A stretch of DNA of 64,000 nt from JAABVY01 sp964496505 (GTDB taxonomy: Bacteria > Zixibacteria > MSB-5A5 > JAABVY01), in NCBI GenBank assembly GCA_964496505.1, contig CAZBZV010000008.1, positions 20,433 to 84,432 of the forward strand, in the 5' to 3' direction. The notes beneath the pieces were generated by a model that saw only the letters and a program-made list of their open reading frames with translations, ran no database searches and was not told where the DNA came from. Made by a program: the position numbers and the translations under genes. This document shows, in pieces, positions 26,301-32,989 of this stretch. The first letter of the stretch is position 1; each line of letters starts with the position of its first letter.

Positions 26301-26480
26301 GTCCCCCCAGACCTTTTTGGCCTCAGCCTTAAATTCCTTGGTTCTTTTTATCAGATCTTCCCGCGGAATATTCTCGAGAGCAGGATAGATTTCATTTATC
26401 TCATCAACAATCGGGTTTATCTTCTTTAAGTCTCTTTCGTGTTTGGTTCCGAATACTTTTTTTATCAGAGTATCTAACAA
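23352..26480 (-). CDS. secA: Preprotein translocase ATPase SecA
   Basis: A 1042-residue motor of Sec secretion at the cytoplasmic membrane. Visible elements: Walker A MATGEGKTLVA, DEVDSVLIDEARTPLIISG (Walker B and preprotein crosslinking start), the second nucleotide-binding fold with VTIATNMAGRGTDIKLG and HIIGTERHEARRIDRQLRGR, and a C-terminal SEC-C zinc motif CPCGSGKKYKKCC, which binds SecB or ribosomes. The protein is longer than E. coli SecA (901) because of insertions in the first nucleotide-binding fold, around residues 275-400, a common feature in FCB bacteria. The start is TTG at 26480 with AGAGGAG six bases before it; no ATG fits. It is a single-gene unit. Confidence 0.97.
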   Translation of the reverse strand: MLDTLIKKVFGTKHERDLKKINPIVDEINEIYPALENIPREDLIKRTKEFKAEAKKVWGDLNREAEEFEWDNKERKEKLKEGIDEYLDSILPEAFAMVKETCRRLKGKTWEAGGMNITWEMIPYDVQLFGGVVLHQSKIAEMATGEGKTLVATMPVYLNALVGQGVHIITVNDYLALRDAEWMGEVYKYLGLTVGVVQHGQDIDERREQYNCDVTYGTNSEFGFDYLHDNMGWRVEDNRQRGHFYSIVDEVDSVLIDEARTPLIISGPVESTIDQAFRDMQPLVERIAKKQTLMANQLISQAEKELKEENYDDAAYDLLTVRRAAPKNKRFMKIMKEAGVQRMVSTIESNIMRDKKNLNEIDERIYYAIDEKDHSVTLSEMGLNELHPSDKQLFEIPDIAEGIVQIDNDEKMNTEDKAKAKDRLYKHHIEKSQKLHSITQLLKAYSLFEKDVEYVVQDGKVIIVDEFTGRLMPGRRFSDGLHQAIEAKEKVKIEGETQTVATITLQNYFRMYYKLAGMTGTAETEAGEFWDIYKLDVVVIPTNKPVKRIDFTDQIYRTKKEKYTAILNEIEYFRDLGRPILVGTVSVDVSETISRMLKRKGIKHEILNAKQHQREAEIVQFAGRQGAVTIATNMAGRGTDIKLGEKVLKHKNCALIETPEYGEVCPHLEKYKCDETPVCGLHIIGTERHEARRIDRQLRGRAGRQGDPGSSRFFLSLEDDLMRLFGVDRISRVLDMLGLKEGEAIEHKRITKSIEKAQKSVEGQNYSVRKKLLDYDDVMNIQREVIYDRRQEYIMTEDIHEEVSEKIAEVAENMVMNYAPPEEDPATWDLSGLSTETHKMFLAPLETKDIDIMQIEHEDLVEKVKELAFKVYKQKEEVLGSDVMRKIEKMAFLSTVTEKWKDHLYEMDQLRTGIGLRSYAQKDPLIEYKREAYRMFTELLDQIDREAVRFCYWMRPADQSEVSRRERESRAAAKARHDKKESLGFRAPEGGAVQAQGKAVEDDTPQQGKKQPFKRRGKKIGRNDPCPCGSGKKYKKCCGRNL

Positions 26481-26553
26481 TATTATCTCCTCTTTGCATT
26501 TACAGGGGTAACACAGTTATACAACAGATTCCCGCAAACGTTCGATCCCTATC

Positions 26554-26583
26554 ATTATACGCTTTTGGATAAATTGCAAGCAA
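26554..26583 (-). promoter_or_regulatory. Candidate secA promoter
   Basis: On the minus strand a perfect TATAAT (26554-26559) has TTGCTT (26578-26583) at 18-base spacing. It lies 74 bases before the TTG start of secA. The -10 is good and the -35 weak. Confidence 0.5.
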
Positions 26584-26598
26584 AAAACGACGCGGGAA

Positions 26599-27390
26599 TT
26601 AATCCTTGGGGGTCAGATTGCGCCTGGTGAAGATATAGAATGTCGGAATAAGAAACATTAGCAGTAATGTGATGAAATATAACAGCTTTTGAAGCTGGGT
26701 AGTATCGTAAATCAGCGTACTGCCGATGATGTTACCCCAGTTGTTGAGGACATCGTATTCGGGGCCGATATACCAGATCACACGCGCCAGATTAGTCCAG
26801 AAGCCCCAGTCGGTGTGGATCATCTGCTTGGCTATCTGCGGCAGAAAATATGTTACCAGCACCACTATTGAAGCCCAGACCGGATGCATGAATACTGAGA
26901 AGAATGCGGTAACTACAATCAGCATAAAATACAATAGAAGATCGTATATGAAGGCCAATACAAGATTGGCGGTCAGCCCGTAGTCAGTAACCGTGTACAG
27001 GAGTATCATGAAATAGAGAACCTGGAACAACCAGAAGATAATCATCAGCTTAAAGGCGCCAATTATCTTCCCGAATATAAATGCGCTGCGGGAAACCGGC
27101 TTTGCCAGATACGGAAACAGTGTGCCATCACGGATATCCTGAATCAATACCAGAGAGCCGACCGTAACCGACGCGAACACCCCAAAGAAGGTGTACATTT
27201 TGGTAAAACTTGAAATAATCATAAGCAGCATGGGGCCGCTTTCCTGACGGAAATCCTCGGCCACAAGAAATGGAATCAAAGTCATTAGAAGCATGCCCAG
27301 GCCAACTATGAAAAAGACCCAGTAAATCTTGCTTCTTAACAGCTTGGCAAACTTATGCTTGCTGATCAGGTTTATCGATCTCAGTTCCAT
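26599..27390 (-). CDS. ABC-2 type transporter permease
   Basis: A 263-residue membrane protein with six hydrophobic segments, of the ABC-2 superfamily (exporters of drugs, lipids or polysaccharides, also NosY/GldF-like). The pattern of an N-terminal helix just after KFAKLLRSKIYWVFF, then RDGTLFPYLAKPVSRSAFIFGK between helices two and three, is typical. It is the last gene of a four-gene minus-strand operon and overlaps the ATPase gene by 38 bases. GGTGGAAA precedes the ATG. The substrate is unknown. Confidence 0.85.
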   Translation of the reverse strand: MELRSINLISKHKFAKLLRSKIYWVFFIVGLGMLLMTLIPFLVAEDFRQESGPMLLMIISSFTKMYTFFGVFASVTVGSLVLIQDIRDGTLFPYLAKPVSRSAFIFGKIIGAFKLMIIFWLFQVLYFMILLYTVTDYGLTANLVLAFIYDLLLYFMLIVVTAFFSVFMHPVWASIVVLVTYFLPQIAKQMIHTDWGFWTNLARVIWYIGPEYDVLNNWGNIIGSTLIYDTTQLQKLLYFITLLLMFLIPTFYIFTRRNLTPKD

Positions 27391-28324
27391 TTTCCACCAA
27401 TTGCATAAATATTTCTTCCAGATCGCTGCGCGGGGGAATTACCGAGATTATATCCGCGCCAAGCTCGGAAAGCTTTGCGATTAACTTCGCCTTATCCTCT
27501 TTTGAGCCGGTCAGAATCGAGTATGCCGTATTGCCTTTATGTTCGAGACTCCAGTTTTCCCCAAGTCTTTCTACTCTGGACTGGCCAAGAGTGAAAGTCA
27601 CCTCGGTATCATCGGATTTCTTCAATAGATTTTCGACCGTATCGATCTTTATTACCTTGCCATTGTTGATGATTGCCACACGGTCTGCGATCTGCTGAAC
27701 ATCGGATAATATGTGCGTGCTGAGAAACACGGTCTTACCGCGCTGCTTTAATTGTAGAAATTTGTTTTTGATCTTTGATTTGGCAATCGGATCCATACCG
27801 GATGTCGGCTCATCGAGTATCAACAGGTCAGGATCGGAAATCATGGCCTGAGCAAGACCGATTTTCTGCTTCATACCCTTGGAGTATGTTTTCACCTTGC
27901 GGCCTTCGGCGTCGGCCATTTCGAAGAATTCCAGAAGCTCCCTTCCCTTTGCCTGAATTTGCTTTGAGGGCACTCCGGCAAGGTCGCCCAGATATTTAAG
28001 GAGCTTTTTGCCCTTTAAGAATTTATCGAATTCAAACAGCTCCGGCAAAAATCCAACCTGTTCGCGGCACTTTGAATTGTAGATCGGAAGACCGTGAATC
28101 ATGGCCTGACCGCGAGTAGGATGAATAAAGTTCATGAGGATATGAATAGTCGTGGTTTTACCTGCTCCGTTGGGCCCCAGAAAGCCAAAGATTTCGCCCT
28201 TCTTGACTTCGAAGGATATGCCATCCAGAGCACGCACCCTGGCATGACCCCACATATCGGAGTAAACCATCTCGAGGTTTTGAATCTCTATGGCATTTTC
28301 ACCATTGCCGTTCATATCAATCAT
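27353..28324 (-). CDS. ABC transporter ATP-binding protein
   Basis: A 323-residue ATPase of the ABC-2 exporter (CcmA/NatA-like) class. Walker A is GFLGPNGAGKTTTIHILM, the signature YSKGMKQKIGLAQAM, Walker B DLLILDEPTSGMDP and the H-loop VFLSTHILSDVQ. A C-terminal extension of about 90 residues after the nucleotide-binding domain is usual for the group. It works with the permease encoded by the next, overlapping gene. The start overlaps the end of the TlpA-like gene by eight bases, indicating coupling with the two exported proteins upstream. Confidence 0.93.
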   Translation of the reverse strand: MIDMNGNGENAIEIQNLEMVYSDMWGHARVRALDGISFEVKKGEIFGFLGPNGAGKTTTIHILMNFIHPTRGQAMIHGLPIYNSKCREQVGFLPELFEFDKFLKGKKLLKYLGDLAGVPSKQIQAKGRELLEFFEMADAEGRKVKTYSKGMKQKIGLAQAMISDPDLLILDEPTSGMDPIAKSKIKNKFLQLKQRGKTVFLSTHILSDVQQIADRVAIINNGKVIKIDTVENLLKKSDDTEVTFTLGQSRVERLGENWSLEHKGNTAYSILTGSKEDKAKLIAKLSELGADIISVIPPRSDLEEIFMQLVENGTEIDKPDQQA

Positions 28325-28949
28325 CTTTCTTTATGGTATCCACGCTGATTATGCTGTCGCCGGATTTCACTTCTACTTTGATTGTATCACCGTGTTCGTC
28401 CTTCGTAATCTTGGTAGTCGTTTCATCTTCGTCACCGCGAAGCTGTCGTCTAATTCCGTAATCGATATCCTCGTGCATACCATCCCATCTTTTTTGAATC
28501 TCACCCTCTTTGTTTATAAAAATGGCGGCCGGCAATGCCCCCACTCCAAACTCCTTGGTAATCTCATTATTGGGATCGAGGCCGATTTTCATGTCGATAT
28601 TCCATAGCTCTTTGGCCTGCGCGATATCCTCAACGGATTCGCCGACATTGACCGCAATAATCTCAAACTCATAGTCTTCCCGCCATTTTTCGACATCCTC
28701 CCCGATTTCATCCAGAGCAAGATGAGAGGGATTTGATGTTGAGTTCCAGAAGACCAGAATCACCGGCTTTTTACCTTCGTAATAGCCCAGAGGCTCGAAG
28801 CCCCCGTCAAGAAGCGTGATCTCGATATCGGCAAAATTTTCGGAGGCCTCTTTCTTCTTGAGAATATCGGGCTGTTTTATCAGGACATGCTGTATCAAGA
28901 AAAGCAAGCCGAGTATTAGTAGCGTTATGTAGAAGCTCTTACGGGTCAT
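28317..28949 (-). CDS. TlpA/ResA-like thioredoxin-fold protein lacking the CxxC motif
   Basis: A 210-residue membrane-anchored protein: one N-terminal helix (FYITLLILGLLFLIQHVLI), then a thioredoxin-like domain (about 40-180). The usual WCxxC position reads FWNSTSNPSHLALDEIG, so both redox Cys are Ser. The cis-proline loop is kept (GVGALPAAIFINKEGEI), as is the strand EIIAVNVGE. The domain is therefore recognisable but cannot do thiol-disulfide exchange in the usual way. It lies between a degenerate M61-PDZ gene and an ABC transporter gene pair, overlapping the ATPase gene. A binding or scaffold role on the outer face of the membrane is inference. Confidence 0.82.
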   Translation of the reverse strand: MTRKSFYITLLILGLLFLIQHVLIKQPDILKKKEASENFADIEITLLDGGFEPLGYYEGKKPVILVFWNSTSNPSHLALDEIGEDVEKWREDYEFEIIAVNVGESVEDIAQAKELWNIDMKIGLDPNNEITKEFGVGALPAAIFINKEGEIQKRWDGMHEDIDYGIRRQLRGDEDETTTKITKDEHGDTIKVEVKSGDSIISVDTIKKDD

Positions 28950-29034
28950 AATCTATCTGCTGAAATTTCCCTGAATATATTAGTTGTTTACGGGAATTCA
29001 ACAGATTTGTTATATTTTTTGCCTGAATAAATGG

Positions 29035-30804
29035 CTATTCAAGCGGAGAGACATATCTTTCCCAGCGTGCCTGCTGAATTTTGGAAGGCGATTCCATCAT
29101 ACTTGCCCGATAGACATCGGAAGCATCGAGCACAAGCTCGGTTTCATACAGTTCCTTGCCGCGCCTGTAATCAACCTTGACCTTGTCCCCGGCCTTCTTA
29201 GTATTCAGGTATTCCACCAGAGGATTAACGGATTTATAAGTTTTTCCGTCAGCCTTTAATATAACATCCCCCTCTTCCAAACCGGCATCCGAAGCGGAGC
29301 CGCCTCGCTGCACGAAATCCAGAGTCAGATCCCGGATTGACGAAAAGGCTGCTCCGACATCAATCTTGCCGCCTGGAATTACCTCGAGCCTTGCACCGAA
29401 TTTTTCCAGCATGCCGGGAAGATCCATCTTGTTGCGGATATTAATACATGAATCGACGAAAGGCATGAGATACTGGCCGCTTAATGTGTCGGTCAATTCA
29501 AAGAACTGTGCAGCAGAGAAAACATTATTGTCTCCGTGAAATCTCTGCGCCAGGGCGGCCATGACCTGATCCAGCGACGAGATTCGGGGACTCATGGCGC
29601 GAAGCCTTAAATCGAACATGCAGGCGGTAAGCATTTCCGCAGAAAAGACATATCCGCGGGCTCCGGAAATTTCACGCGCAGCTCTAACCGAGAGCCCAAT
29701 GCGGTCGTATTCACGAGAATACTGCTCGTAGGCCACTGTCAGCTTATCGAGAAACTCCTGATCGGAGATCAGCCCGATACGCCTCATGAGAAGAAGCTGA
29801 TAATAATTCGATGTGCCGCGAATCACCCAGCTCTCATCGACCTGATCGGATGGGAAAAAGGTGATCGGAATCCATTGAGGAAAAATATTGTATGCGAATA
29901 ATCCGAAGCTGTTATCAAGCGCCTCGGATTTCAGTTTATGATCGAGAAGTATGCTTATGCTTCCGGGTGAGCTTGCACCGGAATTATGGATTTCGGAATT
30001 CTGCATCGAGAACGGAAAACGGGATATAATCAGAAGCGGATCGAATTCAGGCGGTACGCCGAACACACGTGTCATCTGATACCATAATTTTCGAAGGTCT
30101 CCCATGAGCTGGTCATTCAATTCAGTAAGGAAAAACCTCTGCATGGCGATATCCAGGGGAAATCCCTCAGGGCCGATGGTCAATGTGTCGTAAAGCCCAA
30201 CCGCCCAGAAAGCATCGAAGATGTGGTCCAGACTGGGAATCAGATATCTATTCTCACCAACTCTCTCCTGGGGCAGAACTGCAACCATATTCTCACCCAA
30301 AACGAAGTTGATTTCAAAATCTTTGGGCAACAGTTCCGGCTCGAGTTCAGGATATATTATCATACTGCTGCCGATCAGCACGCCGGATTTACCGAGGTAA
30401 AAAGGCGTCTCGTCAATACCATACTGGCTCGGTTTACGCAAATGCTGAATGGGCAGGATATATTTCAACTGGCAGCTGCCCTCGATATCGCGGGCGAGCC
30501 ATTTGTTGGATGCAATCGAATCCACCTCGATTTCAACGGAATCCGGCCCGAAAAGGGTGAACTGCTTGATATACTGGCCATAGCCCTCGGTGTAATGATT
30601 ATCGGTGTCTGCGATTTTGAATATAACCGAATCCATACGCTCGGGAAATTCAAAGTTAGCCCCCACGGCAAAAAGCATCCTTTCGGGATTCACGAGCTGA
30701 ATTGAATATTCCGCCTTAACTTGCTCGGATTGGGCATTAAGATTTGCGGCTGTTAAAACAAAACAGGTAATAGTGATCAAAGATAATAGTAGAATTTTTC
30801 TCAT
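29035..30804 (-). CDS. Degenerate M61-family (glycyl aminopeptidase-like) protein with PDZ domain
   Basis: About 589 residues with a signal peptide (ILLLSLITITCFVLTAANLNA). The middle aligns with M61 peptidases. At the zinc site, where the family has A-HExxH-xW, this protein reads LFAYNIFPQWIP, so both His and the Glu are lost. The third ligand region (family: SEGFTxYY) reads VIRGTSNYYQLLLMRRIG, so that Glu is Arg. The residues around the site are preserved, which identifies the family. Residues of about 490-570 are a PDZ domain (GSASDAGLEEGDVILKADGK). It is a predicted pseudopeptidase in the periplasm, first gene of an operon with a Cys-less TlpA-like protein and an ABC exporter. ATG 30804 is preferred over the adjoining TTG 30807. 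Confidence 0.8.
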   Translation of the reverse strand: MRKILLLSLITITCFVLTAANLNAQSEQVKAEYSIQLVNPERMLFAVGANFEFPERMDSVIFKIADTDNHYTEGYGQYIKQFTLFGPDSVEIEVDSIASNKWLARDIEGSCQLKYILPIQHLRKPSQYGIDETPFYLGKSGVLIGSSMIIYPELEPELLPKDFEINFVLGENMVAVLPQERVGENRYLIPSLDHIFDAFWAVGLYDTLTIGPEGFPLDIAMQRFFLTELNDQLMGDLRKLWYQMTRVFGVPPEFDPLLIISRFPFSMQNSEIHNSGASSPGSISILLDHKLKSEALDNSFGLFAYNIFPQWIPITFFPSDQVDESWVIRGTSNYYQLLLMRRIGLISDQEFLDKLTVAYEQYSREYDRIGLSVRAAREISGARGYVFSAEMLTACMFDLRLRAMSPRISSLDQVMAALAQRFHGDNNVFSAAQFFELTDTLSGQYLMPFVDSCINIRNKMDLPGMLEKFGARLEVIPGGKIDVGAAFSSIRDLTLDFVQRGGSASDAGLEEGDVILKADGKTYKSVNPLVEYLNTKKAGDKVKVDYRRGKELYETELVLDASDVYRASMMESPSKIQQARWERYVSPLE

Positions 30805-30924
30805 CAATCAGGCCTTTGATATTTTTGATTCGATTATAGTTTTACAACCTATATCGTAAAAGTTGCGGTTTCATTTAAGCTGAATGATTATATTTGCAAT
30901 CCATTATAATGCAATAATTTAGTT

Positions 30925-31347
30925 TTATTCGGCAGATATTTTTACCCCGGCCTCCCGCAAAACATTGAAGGCATACTCGATTCCCTCCTGAATTTTGGGG
31001 TCGGGATATTTATGAAACTCCTTCAGGCAGTTCACGAATTCTTTGGCGAGCTTCGGTTTATGACGGCCGATCTCACCGATTGCCTGGGGCGCAAACCAGC
31101 AATTGTTGCCGGATTCCTCGTTTATCATCCAGACCAGCTGCCGCAGTAGCGTTTTTGTCTTCTCATCATCAAAAACCAGCGAAGCGTAGCCAAATGCCCG
31201 TGCTGCTCCCCAGCGAAGATCGGGATCCAGATCATATAGCATGCGCTGGATTTTTCGTATCAGCGCGGGATGCTTTCCAAGCTCGGACTGTATCAACTCG
31301 CGATCATCATTTAATAGAGCTTTTTTCAATTCTTCCCGCTTAAGCAT
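30925..31347 (-). CDS. Small HEAT-repeat protein (DVU0298-like)
   Basis: A 140-residue all-helical cytoplasmic protein with no signal peptide. The pattern LYDLDPDLRWGAARAFGYAS, then a second helical pair with CWFAPQAIGEIGRHKPKLA, and a third with DPKIQEGIEYAFNVLREAG corresponds to three HEAT-type repeats, as in the DVU0298 family of small HEAT proteins. These act as binding scaffolds; the partner is unknown. AAAGG precedes the ATG. It lies 120 bases before the M61-like gene and may be separately transcribed. Confidence 0.72.
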   Translation of the reverse strand: MLKREELKKALLNDDRELIQSELGKHPALIRKIQRMLYDLDPDLRWGAARAFGYASLVFDDEKTKTLLRQLVWMINEESGNNCWFAPQAIGEIGRHKPKLAKEFVNCLKEFHKYPDPKIQEGIEYAFNVLREAGVKISAE

Positions 31348-31424
31348 AAAACCTTTCGAAACGTTTAGCCATTTTAAGAGAAAAGAACCGAATTGACAAG
31401 GTCAAAGTTCTCACTCACACATAT

Positions 31425-31455
31425 AAAAAAGCCCGCCATTTTCGTAACGGCGGGC
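31425..31455 (-). terminator. Terminator after the VOC gene
   Basis: On the minus strand GCCCGCC (31455-31449) pairs with GGCGGGC (31437-31431) around an eleven-base loop, followed by six T (31430-31425). Confidence 0.9.
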
Positions 31456-31475
31456 ATAATAAATCCTGTCATAAA

Positions 31476-31850
31476 CTATTTCACGTCGGGATCCAATTGT
31501 ATAATACCGAAGATATTGCCTTCGGTATCCTTGCAGTAAGCCATCCAGCCCACCTTGGGGACAGCCATCTTGGGCATAACAATTTCTCCGCCGTGCTTTT
31601 TGATCTTCTCCGAGAATTCATCGACATCCGGCACATCAAGTGTATTCGTAGTCGACGGAAACTGCTGGGTGTCCGAGCGCCTGCTCATACCGCCGTCAAT
31701 GCCGGGCTGTTCCTTTTCCCCGGTCATCAAAAGCCAGTAATCCTCAGGACCATCCCATTTCTCGATTTTCCATCCAAAAACATCGCGATAAAATTCAGCC
31801 GCCCTCTCGGGATCATCGGCCTGCAGCTCAAAATGAATCGGTCTGGGCAT
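31476..31850 (-). CDS. VOC family protein (glyoxalase/bleomycin-resistance fold)
   Basis: A 124-residue cytoplasmic protein with paired beta-alpha-beta-beta-beta modules. It starts PRPIHFELQADDPERAAEFY with FGWKIEKW, the typical first module, and ends VPKVGWMAYCKDTEGNIFGI, the typical last strand pair. Metal-ligand positions include His6 (in PIHFEL). The family covers lyases, dioxygenases and binding proteins, and many close members of this short type have unknown substrates. GGAGAGC precedes the ATG. It is a single gene with its own terminator. Confidence 0.88.
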   Translation of the reverse strand: MPRPIHFELQADDPERAAEFYRDVFGWKIEKWDGPEDYWLLMTGEKEQPGIDGGMSRRSDTQQFPSTTNTLDVPDVDEFSEKIKKHGGEIVMPKMAVPKVGWMAYCKDTEGNIFGIIQLDPDVK

Positions 31851-32043
31851 AATGCTCTCCTTCCTGTCGGTTATATATCATAGACTATTTTGGTACATAA
31901 AATATATCCGGCAGAAGCCGCCTGAAAATCATATTTGGAATAAAATGATATTAATATGCGCACACGGGATTGATTGACGACAACGTCCTGTTGTTTACAA
32001 ATATAATAACGATATGAGATTGATTTAGTTTATATTCAATCCG

Positions 32044-32079
32044 AAAAAAGAGCCAAAATACAAATGATTTCGGCTCTTT
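32044..32079 (-). terminator. Terminator after the DsrE-like gene
   Basis: AAAGAGCC (32047-32054) and GGCTCTTT (32072-32079) form an 8-bp stem, extended inwards with one mismatch; on the minus strand it ends in a T run. It follows the DsrE-like gene by about 30 bases. Confidence 0.85.
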
Positions 32080-32109
32080 AGGGCAATTAAGTGCGGGTTA
32101 TAATTTTGT

Positions 32110-32568
32110 TCAATAATCCAGTGTGAGAATGCGCCCGTCGGTGAAATTGAAAAATTTCTCCCTTTCGGCGACAGTCACACCCGGCATAAGATCGTCGCCT
32201 GTTTTACCGATGGCCTTAAGACATCCCGGACAGGCCATCATAGTTACGCCCAGATCGGCCAGCTTTTTGATCTGTGTATGGGATGACGGGAAGTGGCTGA
32301 ATGTCAGATCCTCGGAATCCTTAAGCACGACCTGCGCGCCGTCAATGTCGAAATATACCAAAACGTCCTGGGTCTCGACCATCATAACAGCCATCTGCAA
32401 AGCCATCAGGACCTCGTGGGGATTGTCGGGACCATTGGTGATGTGAATGAAAACCCCGTCAGTCAATGGCTCTACCGGCTCTTCGACAACCGTATTCTCG
32501 GCAGAGGGCTGACATGCAACGATAAACGCCAGCGCGAGAAGAATTAATAATGAACTGGATAATTTCAT
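32110..32568 (-). CDS. DsrE-like lipoprotein with a CPGC motif
   Basis: About 152 residues from ATG 32568, chosen because AAAGGAGGG lies directly before it; the open frame extends 22 codons further upstream without support. A lipoprotein signal (SSLLILLALAFIVAC) anchors it on the outer side of the cytoplasmic or outer membrane. The rest resembles DsrE/F-like sulfur-relay folds: GVFIHITNGPDNPHEVLMAL, DVLVYFDIDGAQVV and LADLGVTMMACPGCLKAIG. The usual family members are cytoplasmic; this one is exported and has a C-x-x-C pair in the position of the DsrE active-site loop. A role in extracytoplasmic sulfur or thiol chemistry is possible but unproven. It has its own candidate promoter and terminator. 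Confidence 0.82.
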   Translation of the reverse strand: MKLSSSLLILLALAFIVACQPSAENTVVEEPVEPLTDGVFIHITNGPDNPHEVLMALQMAVMMVETQDVLVYFDIDGAQVVLKDSEDLTFSHFPSSHTQIKKLADLGVTMMACPGCLKAIGKTGDDLMPGVTVAEREKFFNFTDGRILTLDY

Positions 32569-32989
32569 TTTCCCTCCTTTAGATTTTATAAAAATAGACA
32601 GGTATATATTAAATCCGTTTTTACATTTTATCAATAGAATTTAAGTGTTTTACTTAGAACTTCTCTTCCGACCTCCTTAGGGGAAAATTTGCTGAAATTC
32701 CAGCCATGGATCAACTGCAGAAGGCCTCTCATATTCCGATTCCCATAATGTAAGCTCGGGGCTATTGGCGGAAACAAAGATCATAAAAACAGATTTTGGG
32801 GCGGCTTTACTCGCAGATTTTTCTGCTCAGAAAAAGTACAGATTGAAGAGAGCTTGATCAGTGTTTCTCGGATCAAGTCGAATCGGGGCTCGACTATTCT
32901 CGTAAGTCCTTGTCTCGCAATACAAATATTATTCGAAATAGACCCCGTGTTTGGCATGAAAATTTATCTACTAAAGTTGAGGAAATAAT
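32569..32989. other. Intergenic region between divergent genes
   Basis: This 421-base gap separates the DsrE-like gene from the 1736-residue protein gene. Besides the candidate promoter at 32606-32634 it holds an inverted repeat CTTGATC (32853-32859) / GATCAAG (32871-32877), which could be an operator or a leader hairpin for the rightward gene. I see no coding potential, RNA gene or known riboswitch fold in it. Confidence 0.4.
32606..32634 (-). promoter_or_regulatory. Candidate promoter of the DsrE-like gene
   Basis: On the minus strand TTGATA (32629-32634) and TAATAT (32606-32611) are separated by 17 bases, about 38 bases before the ATG. The -35 hexamer is good, the -10 only moderate. Confidence 0.4.
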
